A DNA stretch of 64,000 bases, taken from Antedon mediterranea (taxonomy: Eukaryota; Echinodermata; Crinoidea; Comatulida; Antedonidae). The translations under genes and the position numbers were made by a program. Location: contig NC_092676.1 in NCBI RefSeq assembly GCF_964355755.1, forward strand, positions 560,501 through 624,500, given 5' to 3'. Of the stretch, positions 51,101 through 60,017 are shown one piece after another. How positions within the stretch are numbered: position 1 is the stretch's first letter; each line of letters opens with the position of its first letter. The notes under the pieces are model-generated. The model was given only the letters and a program-made list of their open reading frames with translations. It had not been told where the DNA came from and did no database searches.

Positions 51101-51134
51101 ATAAGCGGCATTTCAATAACAATTTAATTCACAT
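36070..51134 (-). CDS. WASF: WASF/WAVE/SCAR family actin-nucleation promoting factor
   Basis: WAVE proteins sit in the WAVE regulatory complex and activate Arp2/3 downstream of Rac. Minus-strand exons: 50844-51134 (ATG at 51109-51111), 49173-49326 (2a) or 42982-43138 (2b), 40376-40496, 39208-39934, 36070-36236 (TAG at 36070-36072). All phases join; 478 aa with 2a, 479 with 2b. Domains: WAVE homology domain about 1-181 (start MPLIKRHVEP, NELECVTN, SKHAEDIFG, LTPYR, FYTKPRYFFELW); basic stretch about 165-200 (ERRHRRK, KKPEKG); proline-rich 270-410 (APPPPPPQP, PAPPPPPDVG); WH2 about 413-432 (DLLTAIRTGIKLREV); central VAAILARRLAVELSD; acidic tail ending SSDWEDDDWN. Length is like vertebrate WASF1-3 (about 500-560) with a shorter proline region. 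WASF1, 2 and 3 arose in vertebrates, so the family symbol is used. Confidence 0.95.
36271..38714. repeat. 26-bp minisatellite, about 94 copies
   Basis: Unit AACAGGTATAGTACCAATTT plus ACCAAT, almost perfectly uniform; one copy near 36466 has an extra TAGTAG. It occupies most of the intron that divides the WH2 motif of WASF and starts only about 35 bp from the terminal exon. On the gene's own strand each unit contains TGGTACTATACCTGTTATTG. Confidence 0.97.
38831..38945 (-). mobile_element. 3' tail of a poly(A)-ended retroelement
   Basis: On the minus strand the segment reads GAGGGCCCCTGAATATCAGC, CTGCGGGTTCAGCTGGAAGG, then TATAAATAAAGTTGAAATAAA and a run of about 20 A. This is the form of a LINE or SINE 3' end with its own polyadenylation hexamer. 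The 5' portion is missing or unrecognised. It lies in the WASF intron beside the 26-bp satellite. Confidence 0.55.
40203..40336 (-). mobile_element. tRNA-derived SINE-like element
   Basis: The minus strand reads GAGCTGTAGTTTGGTGGTTA (A-box-like), then CTTGCCTTCCAATCCC and GAGTTCAATCC (B-box-like, compare GGTTCGANTCC) at tRNA-like spacing, followed by GTTGTAACTCATGACTC. It does not fold as a complete modern tRNA. It is intronic in WASF and in the same orientation as that gene. The tail is not obvious, so borders are approximate. Confidence 0.5.
40497..42981. other. WASF intron between exon 2b and exon 3
   Basis: AT-rich sequence with the two-copy repeat at 41557-41652. No third copy of exon 2 was found: the shared exon end (AG|GTAATG after TAC) occurs only at exons 2a and 2b. 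Confidence 0.5.
41557..41652. repeat. Two-copy tandem repeat, ~45-bp unit
   Basis: ACGTGAATTGATCAAACTAC followed by CTATTAGCATTATCAATCCTT is present twice in tandem. It lies in the WASF intron between exon 2b and exon 3. No function evident. Confidence 0.75.
42982..43138 (-). CDS. WASF: WASF exon 2b (alternative version of exon 2)
   Basis: 157 nt between TTTAG and AG|GTAATG, entering in phase 1 and leaving in phase 2, the same as exon 2a. Encodes VSLQDILAYAPFQSKVILDQ at the start and CEPPPLLHILTPYR at the end. About one third of residues match exon 2a; shared blocks are LQDI, DQ, the tyrosine before C/PP and LTPYR. It lacks the RKAxxSST block. Because both exons are 1 mod 3 in length, including both or neither shifts the frame. 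Confidence 0.85.
44671..44920. repeat. 19-bp minisatellite, 13 copies
   Basis: Unit GATCAAAAAGAGGGGTGCG with GGGG/TGCG and single-base variants. Strongly purine-rich on the plus strand. The 19-bp period moves through all three frames, producing the KEGCGSKRGVRIKKRGADQ type of peptide, which is not taken as real protein. Confidence 0.93.
48747..48885 (+). CDS. Possible isolated plus-strand exon, unknown
   Basis: Open frame from ATG (MTTKQHIRMITAHAYKLIRV at the start) for 46 codons, ending in WLYK at a good donor (CAAAG|GTACGT). Base use looks more coding-like than the surroundings. No partner exon, domain or homologue could be identified; it may be a relic of a mobile element lying antisense in the WASF intron. 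Function unknown. Confidence 0.2.
49173..49326 (-). CDS. WASF: WASF exon 2a (canonical-looking version)
   Basis: 154 nt between TTTTTCAG and AG|GTAATG, entering in phase 1 and leaving in phase 2. Encodes VLLQDIHLRKAYKSSTLMDQ at the start and KLNLLTPYR at the end. It keeps the RKAxxSST...DQQ block known from vertebrate WAVE1-3 and the tyrosine (ELY) that aligns with WAVE1 Tyr125, a known phosphorylation site. It belongs to the WAVE homology domain that packs on the other complex subunits. Confidence 0.9.
49438..49510. promoter_or_regulatory. Cluster of four POU octamer motifs (ATTTGCAT)
   Basis: Exact ATTTGCAT at 49438-49445, 49460-49467, 49482-49489 and 49491-49498; the first, second and fourth are followed by ATTAATTGCA. 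On the gene's strand these are ATGCAAAT sites about 110-180 bp upstream of the WASF exon 2a acceptor. It could be a POU-factor binding cluster or simply a short AT-rich tandem repeat. Confidence 0.5.
50260..50385. mobile_element. Palindromic MITE, AAGCTCTGTCTACACTATC family, copy 3
   Basis: Ends AAGCTCTGTCTACACTATC and GATAGTGTACACAAAGCTT, flanked by TA on both sides (50258-50259 and 50386-50387). Core GATGTGCCCATATGGACAAG. Slightly shorter than the other copies. In the WASF intron between exon 1 and exon 2a. Confidence 0.9.
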
Positions 51135-52114
51135 CTGAAAAAAAAAAAAAAAATCAGTTACAATTCTATTTCAATTCTAAATTTTCTGGTTGCAGTTTTC
51201 CCTCCAATAAGCAGTACATCAGTGTGTAAGTCGTGCTTAAATAAAGACTTAAATTTAAAGTAAATCCTTTCATTGAGCCTAAAACATGCACCATGTGATA
51301 CTGATCATTTTTGTCCCGTTTTCTAACAAGAAAATGGCGATAAAATAAAAAACAGGCACATGCGCTTGGAGATGGTGTTAAAGTGAATTTACAAATACAA
51401 ATCTAATCTCAGAAATACCAAAAGAAATAGTTTTTTTCTACTAAACCATTGGCCTTCATCTATTAGAACCACTTCAAATATAGTGACAGGGACCAGCTAA
51501 TACTAGATTAACACCATTTTACTTCATAAACCAGGAAGTATAATATTGACACAATCACTATTCAATCCATCAAATTTATGATTGATTCTACAATAGAATC
51601 AATCGTTTATTTAAGTTCAGTCAATGGAACAAGCATCACATGCAGCAATTGTTGTTGGCTATGCTAAATGCCGCTATGCTGTTATGCTGCTATGCCGTTA
51701 TGCCGCTTCATTCACATTACATTTTATGGCCTGTTCCTATTGAAAAATCTTGAGAAACAGTTTTCCCCAAAACAGGAATTGGTAGTTTATACTGTAGATA
51801 AATTTTGATGCTGTTTTCAGTACAAGTTGATCTTAACAATCCGAGAACAGTTTTTGAAATCTTGAAAAAAGTAACAAAATTTAATTTTCACTATATTAGA
51901 TTTTTGAATAAATAAATTATGAAATGATTTAAGCCATTTATTGGAGCAGAACATGAACTGATCATAAATGAGCCAACCACCTTGAATACAGTCTACAGTA
52001 CAGAAAAAAATGACTGCAACTTTTCCTATGAGCTGGCGTCTGTAATATGACAATTATTGCAATGTTACTGGTGGTAGCACCTTTGATACGAGATTCACTA
52101 AAATGACTTTTGTA

Positions 52115-52564
52115 CTATTTAACATGGGTATAACACTTGTTGGTCTATTTAACATGGGTATAACACTTGTTGGTCTATTTAACATGGGTATAACACTTGT
52201 TGGTCTATTTAACATGGGTATAACACTTGTTGGTCTATTTAACATGGGTATAACACTTGTTGGTCTATTTAACATGGGTATAACACTTGTTGGTCTATTT
52301 AACATGGGTATAACACTTGTTGGTCTATTTAACATGGGTATAACACTTGTTGGTCTATTTAACATGGGTATAACACTTGTTGGTCTATTTAACATGGGTA
52401 TAACACTTGTTGGTCTATTTAACATGGGTATAACACTTGTTGGTCTATTTAACATGGGTATAACACTTGTTGGTCTATTTAACATGGGTATAACACTTGT
52501 TGGTCTATTTAACATGGGTATAACACTTGTTGGTCTATTTAACATGGGTATAACACTTGTTGGT
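52115..52564. repeat. 30-bp minisatellite, 15 identical copies
   Basis: Unit CTATTTAACATGGGTATAAC plus ACTTGTTGGT repeated 15 times with no difference between copies. Both strands are open throughout because 30 is a multiple of three (FNMGITLVGL forward, MLNRPTSVIP reverse). The perfect identity indicates very recent expansion or an assembly effect. Confidence 0.97.
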
Positions 52565-53808
52565 CTACAATTCTGTGAACCATTCTATTCCTTTATATAT
52601 GTTTTCAATGCATGAGTAATGTTTAGATTGGTTGTTGAGGTATACAGGTACCTGTCTTTAGGAATGTAGCTTTATTGTGTACCCTGCAGGGCATGCAGTA
52701 AGGTGAACACTTGTAACTTAAAATTGGTGAAAGAACTACCGGAAGATCCTAGAATCTTAGATCAGTTTACATGTGTCCTGTGGTTAACACAGCAGTGATC
52801 AGACAGATAGTTTACAATCATTGCGACTTATTCCTCCAGGTTCTCTGCAAGTCCTCTACAGGTAACCTGCTAACACGTTTCTGATGATTAATATGGCTAT
52901 GGATGATTTAAAGCCTGTTACTCTGAAATGGGTACTTTAAATTTTGTTAAACACTAAAAAGAACCGATCTTAATTACGCATTTTAAAAACCCCAAAAGAT
53001 TCCGGTCTAGATCGGCAAAACATGTTTTAAACAAATTTAGCTTTATTTAAACAAATTCATATATTGTTTGAATACTGTAGGAATTGGTAAAAGTAGAGAT
53101 ATATTTAAAAAATACATATTTTATTTTAAATCCCAACCAAATTGGTTTGAATTAACGCCACATTATACTGAATAATCTTTAGTTGTATTAATTATTACGA
53201 ATTTATTACACTTGCAGACTGTGAAATGACAAAGATTTTACAGGCTTTTCCTGTAGGAATGTATAAGCAACATAAATCGATAAAAACAAATTTTATTTCA
53301 ATCAAACATGTCATTTATAGCACTAGCCACTGAGCATGTGCAATGACCTGATAATAAATGTCACTGAGCATGTGCAATGACCTGGTAATAAACGACAAGA
53401 ATTTGTAAGCTTTACCAATCAATACCTTCATGTATAATAATGCAAGACAAAATATAATATTTGATTACTGCTGAAATGAAGAAGACCGATAGTCTGAGAT
53501 GTCTTGAGGGATGTAATTCATCTACTGCTCAAATCGCAAACTAAAACTACATTTGTAATTTCAACATGCTACTTTTCACTTATTAATTTAAACAAAAATA
53601 TTTCTACTGTTTTTTTTTAAACTTCTTGGAAACTATACTGCATTAAGCAAATCAATATGATTTGAAAAATGTGACAACTATAGAAACAGGCACAGATTTT
53701 TCTGAATATATTCTGTAATAATACAACTTGTCTTTGACACATGAAATCCATACTAATAACAGCACAGAACTTAAAAAGAAGAACATATCATTAACAATAC
53801 TTCTGTTA

Positions 53809-54134
53809 AGTTCTGTCTACACACTATCAAACTAGTTTGACAAAAAAAGTGATATGCTCAAATACAACAGGAAGTCAAGAAGTCAAGAAGATAATTTTAT
53901 CTTGTAATTTTTTAGATGTTTTTATATGAATGGTTTTATGCTATATTTGTATTTATTGTGTTTTCTTTGTTCTTTTGACGAGCAATGAATTTCCTTTTTG
54001 AGGATCAATAAAAGTTATCTTATCTTATCTTATCTTATATTATATGGTAGTGATACTGTATGACATCATCATGTCTATATATGTGCACATTACATTTTTT
54101 TGTCACATAAAGTTTGATAGTGTATACAGTGCTT
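53809..54134. mobile_element. MITE copy 4, split by a LINE 3' tail
   Basis: The outer parts match the AAGCTCTGTCTACACTATC family in reversed orientation (AGTTCTGTCTACACACTATC at left, GATAGTGTATACAGTGCTT at right). Between GCTCAAATA and TATGGTAGTG lies an insert of about 180 bp (53860-54042) ending GAGGATCAATAAAAGTTATC and four TTATC-type units, the form of a CR1/L2-like LINE 3' end. So a LINE fragment inserted into an existing MITE. Confidence 0.75.
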
Positions 54135-54242
54135 AATTATCATCATCCTACTGTACAGAATCTGTATCATAACTTCTTAAATCCTATTTTCTGGGAGATA
54201 TCCTAAACAATTTAGATTCAAACATATGCAGGAACTCACTTA

Positions 54243-54938
54243 TCATTGAGGAAATCATTGCACATTTTGTTGACTTGATTGATCTGATTTTCAATATTTT
54301 CGCTGATGACTCTGAGCGAGCCAGATAGAAGTGTTCATTTTATACATCAATGATTTATCTAATTATATTATTATTACATTATGTTAATGATTCAGGGTTC
54401 ACCAACTTGTTATTAGCGCAAATGATCAACCTGAAGAACTATTAATACAGTAGAATATGACAATCTGTGTCTAAAAAAAAAACATAAAAATTGAGATTAA
54501 TACAATCACACTTTTAATAGGCCATTTTACAGTTATTCACAGATTACAACATGTTGCAATGTAAATATTGATTCAATATAAATATCCACAGTAACTGAGT
54601 AACTATATATAAAGCTGTTAGTGCCAGTCTTTAGAGCGCTATCACAGCAATAAAAAGGTGAGTTCAGAAACGCCAGACAAACGTGATGAGGTAACAAATT
54701 TCAAAAACAGAGCTTTGACAAAAAATAACAAGATTGCCAAAAGCTTATTACATAATTGAATTTAATATTTTGAATACTTCTGTAGCTTTTACACTTACTT
54801 GACCAGACTACAAACTACATTATCTGAATAATTTGGTCCATGTGGAAATACTATCAACTAAATGAAATAGTTAAGCTGACATACTTGTGAAGCCTACTTG
54901 CAGTGCCATTGGGGAATCTAGTAAGGCTCCACCTTCAG
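54243..54938 (-). CDS. Possible two-exon fragment of an unidentified small gene
   Basis: Minus-strand stretch 54881-54938 follows a CCTGTAG acceptor, contains MALQVGFT with ATG in good context, and ends at a GTATGT donor. Stretch 54243-54314 reads ISENIENQINQVNKMCNDFL, acidic and coiled-coil-like, and ends at GTGAGT. Joining them needs an acceptor at CTCAGAG, which is not ideal. No family is recognised. It may be coincidence or alternative 5' exons of the minus-strand gene below. Confidence 0.2.
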
Positions 54939-55139
54939 CTTCTACAGGATATAAGGCCTGACTTCATTTCCTTTACTACTTCTGGCTCAGTTTATAAACA
55001 ACAATAAGGAATCAAGGATATAATTGTTTGAACTGCTCTTGTTTTTCAACTATTAGAACTTTTACTTCTCATTTTTATTTCATAAAAGGCATGGGATTCG
55101 GGAACTGGGGGGGGGGGGGGGGTGACTCTAAAATATAAA

Positions 55140-55939
55140 TTTATTTTATTTATTTATTTCCCAACCAACAGTGAGCTCATGTTTCACCACTTACAGGAGG
55201 GAACACAGACAAACACGAACATATACAATAAAAAACATTAAACTAAACTACTAACAATGTCACGAAACTTACGGAAATTATTACTAAAGATATCTAACTC
55301 AGGGTTTCTTAAAGTAAAAGAATTATAAGTTTGACTTAATCTACTACTAAAACCATTTTTTAAAACATTTACTCTACTAAAAGGAATATGAAAAGTAGTA
55401 TTTCTTCTAAGACGACGACTAGGGACTCTAAGGTAAAAATTACTAACTAAGTTACAGTCAAATAAAGAATTAATACATTTATACAAAAAAACAAGATCAA
55501 AAAAGGTTCTACGGGACTCAGGAGATCGGACATGGAAATGAAAGTCAGGATTCTGGTTGTGGCTGATGTAGCGTAAAAAACGGTTATGCAGACGCTGAAT
55601 GCGCGTAGACTGAGTTTTCGAAAGAGAATAAAAAATAACAGAACTACAGTTGAGAATTGGATGGATAATTGAATAATAAAGGTGGATTTTGGTTTACAAT
55701 TACGCCACATCAGCCCAAGCAGTCTATTGCACTTGCCAACAAGATAATCAATATGAAAAGAAAAACAAAGGGAACTATCAATAAAAACACAAAGATCTTT
55801 TTGCGATTGCACCCTATTAATGGGATTGTCATTAATTAAATAATTATACAATAAAATGTTCTTTTTCAAAGTAATAGTAAATATATTACACTTAACTGGA
55901 TTGAGGGACATACCCCATAAATCATGCAAAGTAAACAAT
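55140..55939 (-). pseudogene. 5'-truncated non-LTR retrotransposon (reverse transcriptase C-terminal part)
   Basis: Minus-strand reading gives LNPVKCNIFTITLKKN, a short hairpin-type NYLINDNPINRVQSQKDLCV, HIDYLVGKCNRLLGL, then after frame changes RKTQSTRIQRLHNRFLRY and PESRRTFFDLVFLYKCIN. This is the end of a CR1/Jockey-type reverse transcriptase with its C-terminal domain. The 3' end is an ATTT-rich tail near 55140-55160. Several frame breaks; inactive. The minus-strand upstream part of the element is missing. Confidence 0.85.
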
Positions 55940-57191
55940 TAGTTTTGCCGAAACATCATATTTTGACTTCCACCCCAGAAATTGGTCTTATATGGCCTCT
56001 ATTTATACAAGTATGGTTATTTAAATTCAAATCTTTTGTACACTATACGGACTCTTTTTATTTATTGTTGTGTAGGCTTTTCAAAACAAACATGATGAAT
56101 GAGTTTTATGGTATTGTTATAACCTTTATAATATTGAACTAGTGAAATACATACAATTTATTTGGAAGTTGCACTCTAAAAAGGGATGTCTAGTGGAGGA
56201 AGGCGTGTCTGACTTAACATACAGTACAACTCTTAATATTCATTATACACACAAAAAGTACAAATTGAAATACTCATGTTAGATTTGTGTTAGTTTAAAA
56301 ATAAAAAATTAATATATATATCATTGTTTTATAATACTTGCTTTATAATAAAATAATGTTGAGGTGGTTTGAAGCTTACAGCTTACATGACCCTTCTCTC
56401 TCTCACTTAATGTAAACAAACTAAGCCATGCTTTCAACAAGATGCAAATGTGGCATACTAGTGAGTAACTTATGTAAAGGTAACACAGGCTGTTCCATAA
56501 GTTAATCACTCAAAATTTAAAAACAACATTGCAGAATATAGCTTTTATTGAAGCGAGATGGAAGTTCAACAGATTACTATAGTTTGGATTTAAGGTCACA
56601 CGTCTTTGTTTGTATCAAAGCTATTGTTAACTCAAGTCCAACAGAAGACATCAAGGTTATAATACACAATAAAAAGCAACAACAATGTTTGTTTAAAATC
56701 AAAACTGACAGTGAAAAAATGTTGATTTATTTTGTAGACAGTCAAATTTTGAAATCAAAACTGATGACAGTGAAAAAATGTTGCTTTATTTTTATATTCA
56801 CATTATTTTGCTCCATATTTTAACGATAGCTAAGTTGATTGGAAAAGGAGGCCTTATTTGTAGCCAAGAGTCTACCCAAGGTTTGATAGAAATAGTAAAT
56901 TTAGGAAATGAGAACTTTGTTATCCAGCAATACTGCTGTGGATGATAAACATGGGGGATGGGGATCAGGTGTAAATTAAAGATGCCTTTAAAAACTGCAT
57001 CCAATCATGCATGGTCCTGATCATCTGTTGATGCTGAGATTAATTAATATTAATAGATATAGGCCTAGGCCCTATTCTATAATAATACATTCAATTTATT
57101 ATAACATTTTATATTTAGGCTATATTCATTTATTATAGGCTAGGCCTCTAGGCGCATAATAAATAAATTAAGCCTTGGCCTAGGTAATTAA

Positions 57192-58012
57192 CACGTTCAC
57201 TGCCACGGCATATTTATACGTCAAAAATTGCGTGTCGCTACTTGCCAAGACGTAATACTACGTCAAAACCGTAGCACTTTTGTATTGTATGTAGAATTGC
57301 TGGCAGTGGTGATTGGAACAGGAATTATCGCATGGCAGTTTATGAATGATGTACGTAAACGATAATCTAAAAATAAATGTCATATGTTTGTTTGTGTTTA
57401 TTCCCTCATGCATTGAATATGGTTGATACGATGGCGCCCTCACACTCAATATAATCATCTCAAACATGTCATAAATTGCGCTAATAGTAAATAAAAATAA
57501 TAAAGGATGAAATGATTCAGTGTGGTTTACTGTTTTTATCTCTCGATGATAGGGTGGGTCAGAGGATGGGGGTCAGATATTGACCCCAGCTTGTGACGTC
57601 ATTGGAAATAAATACTTTATCTACATCATCTTCATCGTCTGCCATAAGTATAGCTATAGCTTGGTCAGCACTAATGTTTCCCGCCATTGTGAAAAGCAAT
57701 GTGGGCACTGATGTACCGCATGCACGTGGACAATGACGTATGAGCGTGGACAATGACGTATATGAACAGTTTGACCGATTTTAGCGCGGAAAATTCCCGA
57801 CGTATATTTACGTTCCTGGCAAAGTCAATAAAATTGTTGGACCATTGCCAGTGACGTATTTATACGTCTCAACGGTTTTTCCCGCCATCGTATTTTGAAT
57901 GACATCATGATAGTCTGTGACCAGATGTTACACTTTCAAACTGTAATTTAATATGTAAACGGGACTTGGCACTGGGACAGAAATTACGGAAAATGCCTTG
58001 GCAGTCAATGTG
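57192..58012 (-). mobile_element. piggyBac-type element, non-autonomous
   Basis: Ends CACGTTCACTGCCA and TGGCAGTCAATGTG, each bordered by TTAA (57188-57191, 58013-58016). A minus-strand frame at about 57559-57680 reads MAGNISADQAIAILMADDED followed by DVDKVFI, the acidic N-terminal form of piggyBac transposases; the catalytic region is absent. ACGTATTTATACGT-type words occur near both ends. It is therefore an internally deleted derivative. Confidence 0.8.
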
Positions 58013-58350
58013 TTAATAATATAATATTAAATAATCAACGTTTAAACTTGCACAATATATACTGTACTGTATTACTACATGGTCCCGGATTCATTCTCGT
58101 CAATACAAGCAAGGTAGGCGTGAGGTAGAGTAGTAGGCCTAGTTAGTAGTAAAGCTAGCCTAGCTACTCTAGGCTCCTCTATATAGTATAGGCCTAAGTA
58201 CTAGGCACTAGGCTAGGCCTAGGCCTTGCTTCAGACGAGTTGTCGTCCTCCCTTCTCAGTTATAACTTGCTCAGTTGCTGTATATAATAATGTAAAGTAG
58301 ATTACTTTAAATTACAAAAAGTAGTATTCTCCAAACACAAAATTACATAC

Positions 58351-58560
58351 CACATTACGAAGTGAATTTATCAAGAAACAACACAGAATGTCTTGACGCA
58401 AATTCTTATGACAGGCCGCACTCTACAAAAGTTCACGCCCCACTCTACGCGATCCTTCCCCGCCGTACGTGACGTGCGATGCGAGTAGTCAGCGATCGTA
58501 CGTCGTCGACTTTTCTTCCGTGTGTGATTTTGTAAAAGATGGCGACAAATTTAACGATAG
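58351..58560 (-). promoter_or_regulatory. CpG-richer candidate first exon and promoter of the WASF transcription unit
   Basis: CpG density rises sharply (CTACGCGATCC, GCCGTACGTGACGTGCGATG). On the minus strand the segment ends at a donor TG|GTATGTAA (exon end 58351), and WASF needs an upstream non-coding exon. AAGATGGCGAC (a YY1-like word) is at about 58536 and ATAGAGGGCGC at 58557-58567, on the plus strand. The assignment to WASF rather than to another minus-strand gene is inference. Confidence 0.35.
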
Positions 58561-58962
58561 AGGGCGCATGTAAATTAATTTTTTTTTTTCTTGTGTGCAA
58601 AATGATTTGTATCACTTGATTTTTAGTTCTCTTGTTGAGCACAGAGAATTAAATATTTCTTCAGTAATTAATTAATTTTTGAATGAATGGAACAAGAATT
58701 GCTGCTGACTGCAAATACACAATATTTAAAACAAAAGAATTATTGCAATAAGTTTTTGCAATAAGAAAAGTGCAATAATTTTTTATAAACTTTAGTGACT
58801 TTAAACTAATAACTGCTTACAAACAGAATTAATGTATATTCATTTAATTCTAATATCTGATGTGTTCAATTCTCATCTATATTACTGCAATAAATCAATA
58901 ACAAATATGCAAAATATATCAAAATATAACAAGTTTAATTTTTGATTTATAAATCTGTTTGA

Positions 58963-59907
58963 TTAAACTGTTGATGTACCAAGTTTTTCTTTCACTTTAT
59001 CGTCAATGTTTGTGTAATATTTTAGTTTTGCTAGGACGTCTCTCGCTTCTTTCAACTGGTCATTCTTAAATAGCTCTGCAAGTTGTATCATTAACTCTTT
59101 AATATTCAATTCATTTTCTTCACCAATTTTCTTTACAATTTCTAGGTTGGTTGTATCGGACAACTCTTCATTTAACTCCATCATATCCATAAGAAATACT
59201 TTATCGACCATTGAGTCGCCTTCTTCGATTGGGTGGCCTAGAAGTTCCAATAGATACAATCCTCTATTTAAAGGTTTTAATAATGTTGAATATGCTTTGT
59301 TGACAGCAGAGGACTGCCCAGCTGAGAATTCTTGTTCCTTAGGAGACTTCTGACTGAACTTATCTGGATGAAGTAAGCGTTGAAAATTTCGGAATGTTTG
59401 AGTAAGTTCTTTTGTGTCAATGTCAAATGATTTTAGTAAACTCATTCTTTGAAAATAGTCAATATTTTCTTGACATGGTTGAATCATTTTGCAAGATTCA
59501 CAAAAAAAATTTACGCCAATCTCAGGATGTGAATTTGAAGCTAAACAATTCCAACATATTGATGAAGTATGGCAAAAACGAATTGGACTGCATGTATCGT
59601 ATCCAACGAGATGCTTAGGCCCAATAACCTTACACATACCACTCCCAAAACGAGCGGACGATATGGCCTTAGTTGCAACATGATCGCCAGTCTTCAGAAA
59701 AATTTCTGGGCCTGGCGAACCGTCCAACATTCTAACACGATATTTATAGTTACATAAGCTTGAAAAAGCCCTAAAATTACATATCTTATTTACTTCAATA
59801 ATATGTACATTACTTGGTTTTGGTAATATACATTTAAACTTCACAAAACACTGCCGTAACACAAATTTAGAACTTTGGATTCGAAACATTACCATGGGCG
59901 CTGCCAT
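58963..59907 (-). CDS. HSCB: HscB iron-sulfur cluster co-chaperone, mitochondrial, single exon
   Basis: HSCB is the J-domain protein that delivers ISCU-bound Fe-S clusters to the HSPA9 chaperone in mitochondria. The frame is uninterrupted for 314 aa. The start chosen is ATG at 59905-59907 (AAAATGG context); an in-frame TTG lies five codons upstream. A zinc-binding cysteine quartet is present at C118, C121 (CWNC), C136 and C139 (CESC), then a J domain with HPD at 180-182 (LLHPDKFSQKS) and SAVNKAYSTLLKPLNRGLYLL, and a C-terminal helical bundle (MELNEEL, KEARDVLAKLKYYTNIDDKV). The segment before the cysteines is about 117 aa, much longer than the roughly 40 in human HSCB; it is rich in basic residues at the start, as for import. 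Vertebrate HSCB is multi-exon, so lack of introns is notable. Confidence 0.95.
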   Translation of the reverse strand: MAAPMVMFRIQSSKFVLRQCFVKFKCILPKPSNVHIIEVNKICNFRAFSSLCNYKYRVRMLDGSPGPEIFLKTGDHVATKAISSARFGSGMCKVIGPKHLVGYDTCSPIRFCHTSSICWNCLASNSHPEIGVNFFCESCKMIQPCQENIDYFQRMSLLKSFDIDTKELTQTFRNFQRLLHPDKFSQKSPKEQEFSAGQSSAVNKAYSTLLKPLNRGLYLLELLGHPIEEGDSMVDKVFLMDMMELNEELSDTTNLEIVKKIGEENELNIKELMIQLAELFKNDQLKEARDVLAKLKYYTNIDDKVKEKLGTSTV

Positions 59908-60017
59908 TTTGTTTATTTGCAATTATAGAGGGCGCCAAAGGTAAACAAACTTTACGGCGTGTTACGTTATCGGAAATAAGTTCATAACAAAAATAAGAAC
60001 TAATTTATTTGCTAATT
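59908..60017. promoter_or_regulatory. Shared bidirectional promoter interval of HSCB and CLYBL
   Basis: Only 110 bp separate the two start codons. It contains ATAGAGGGCGC (59925-59935), GGCGCC and TTACGGCGTGTTACG, and is otherwise AT-rich. No TATA box is convincing. The same ATAGAGGGCGC word occurs at the candidate promoter at 58.56 kb. The core resembles the AGRGGGCGC part of CTCF sites, but this is only a similarity. Confidence 0.6.

Larger units (their letters stand above)
51135..58350. other. Upstream region or first intron of WASF
   Basis: The WASF start exon has an acceptor (CAG at 51135-51137) 23 nt before its ATG, so an untranslated first exon must lie upstream. This interval holds the 30-bp satellite, a two-copy 33-bp repeat near 53327-53395 (CACTGAGCATGTGCAATGAC), a MITE with a nested LINE tail, a truncated LINE and a piggyBac-type element. 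Confidence 0.5.

Noticed and set aside
52054-52615. Open frames of 163 and 170 codons on opposite strands
   Set aside because: Artefact of the 30-bp tandem repeat; no domain and no splice context.
59908-59922. TTG start giving five extra residues (MQINK) on HSCB
   Set aside because: TTG is not an expected start in animals and the ATG at 59905-59907 has a good AAAATGG context.
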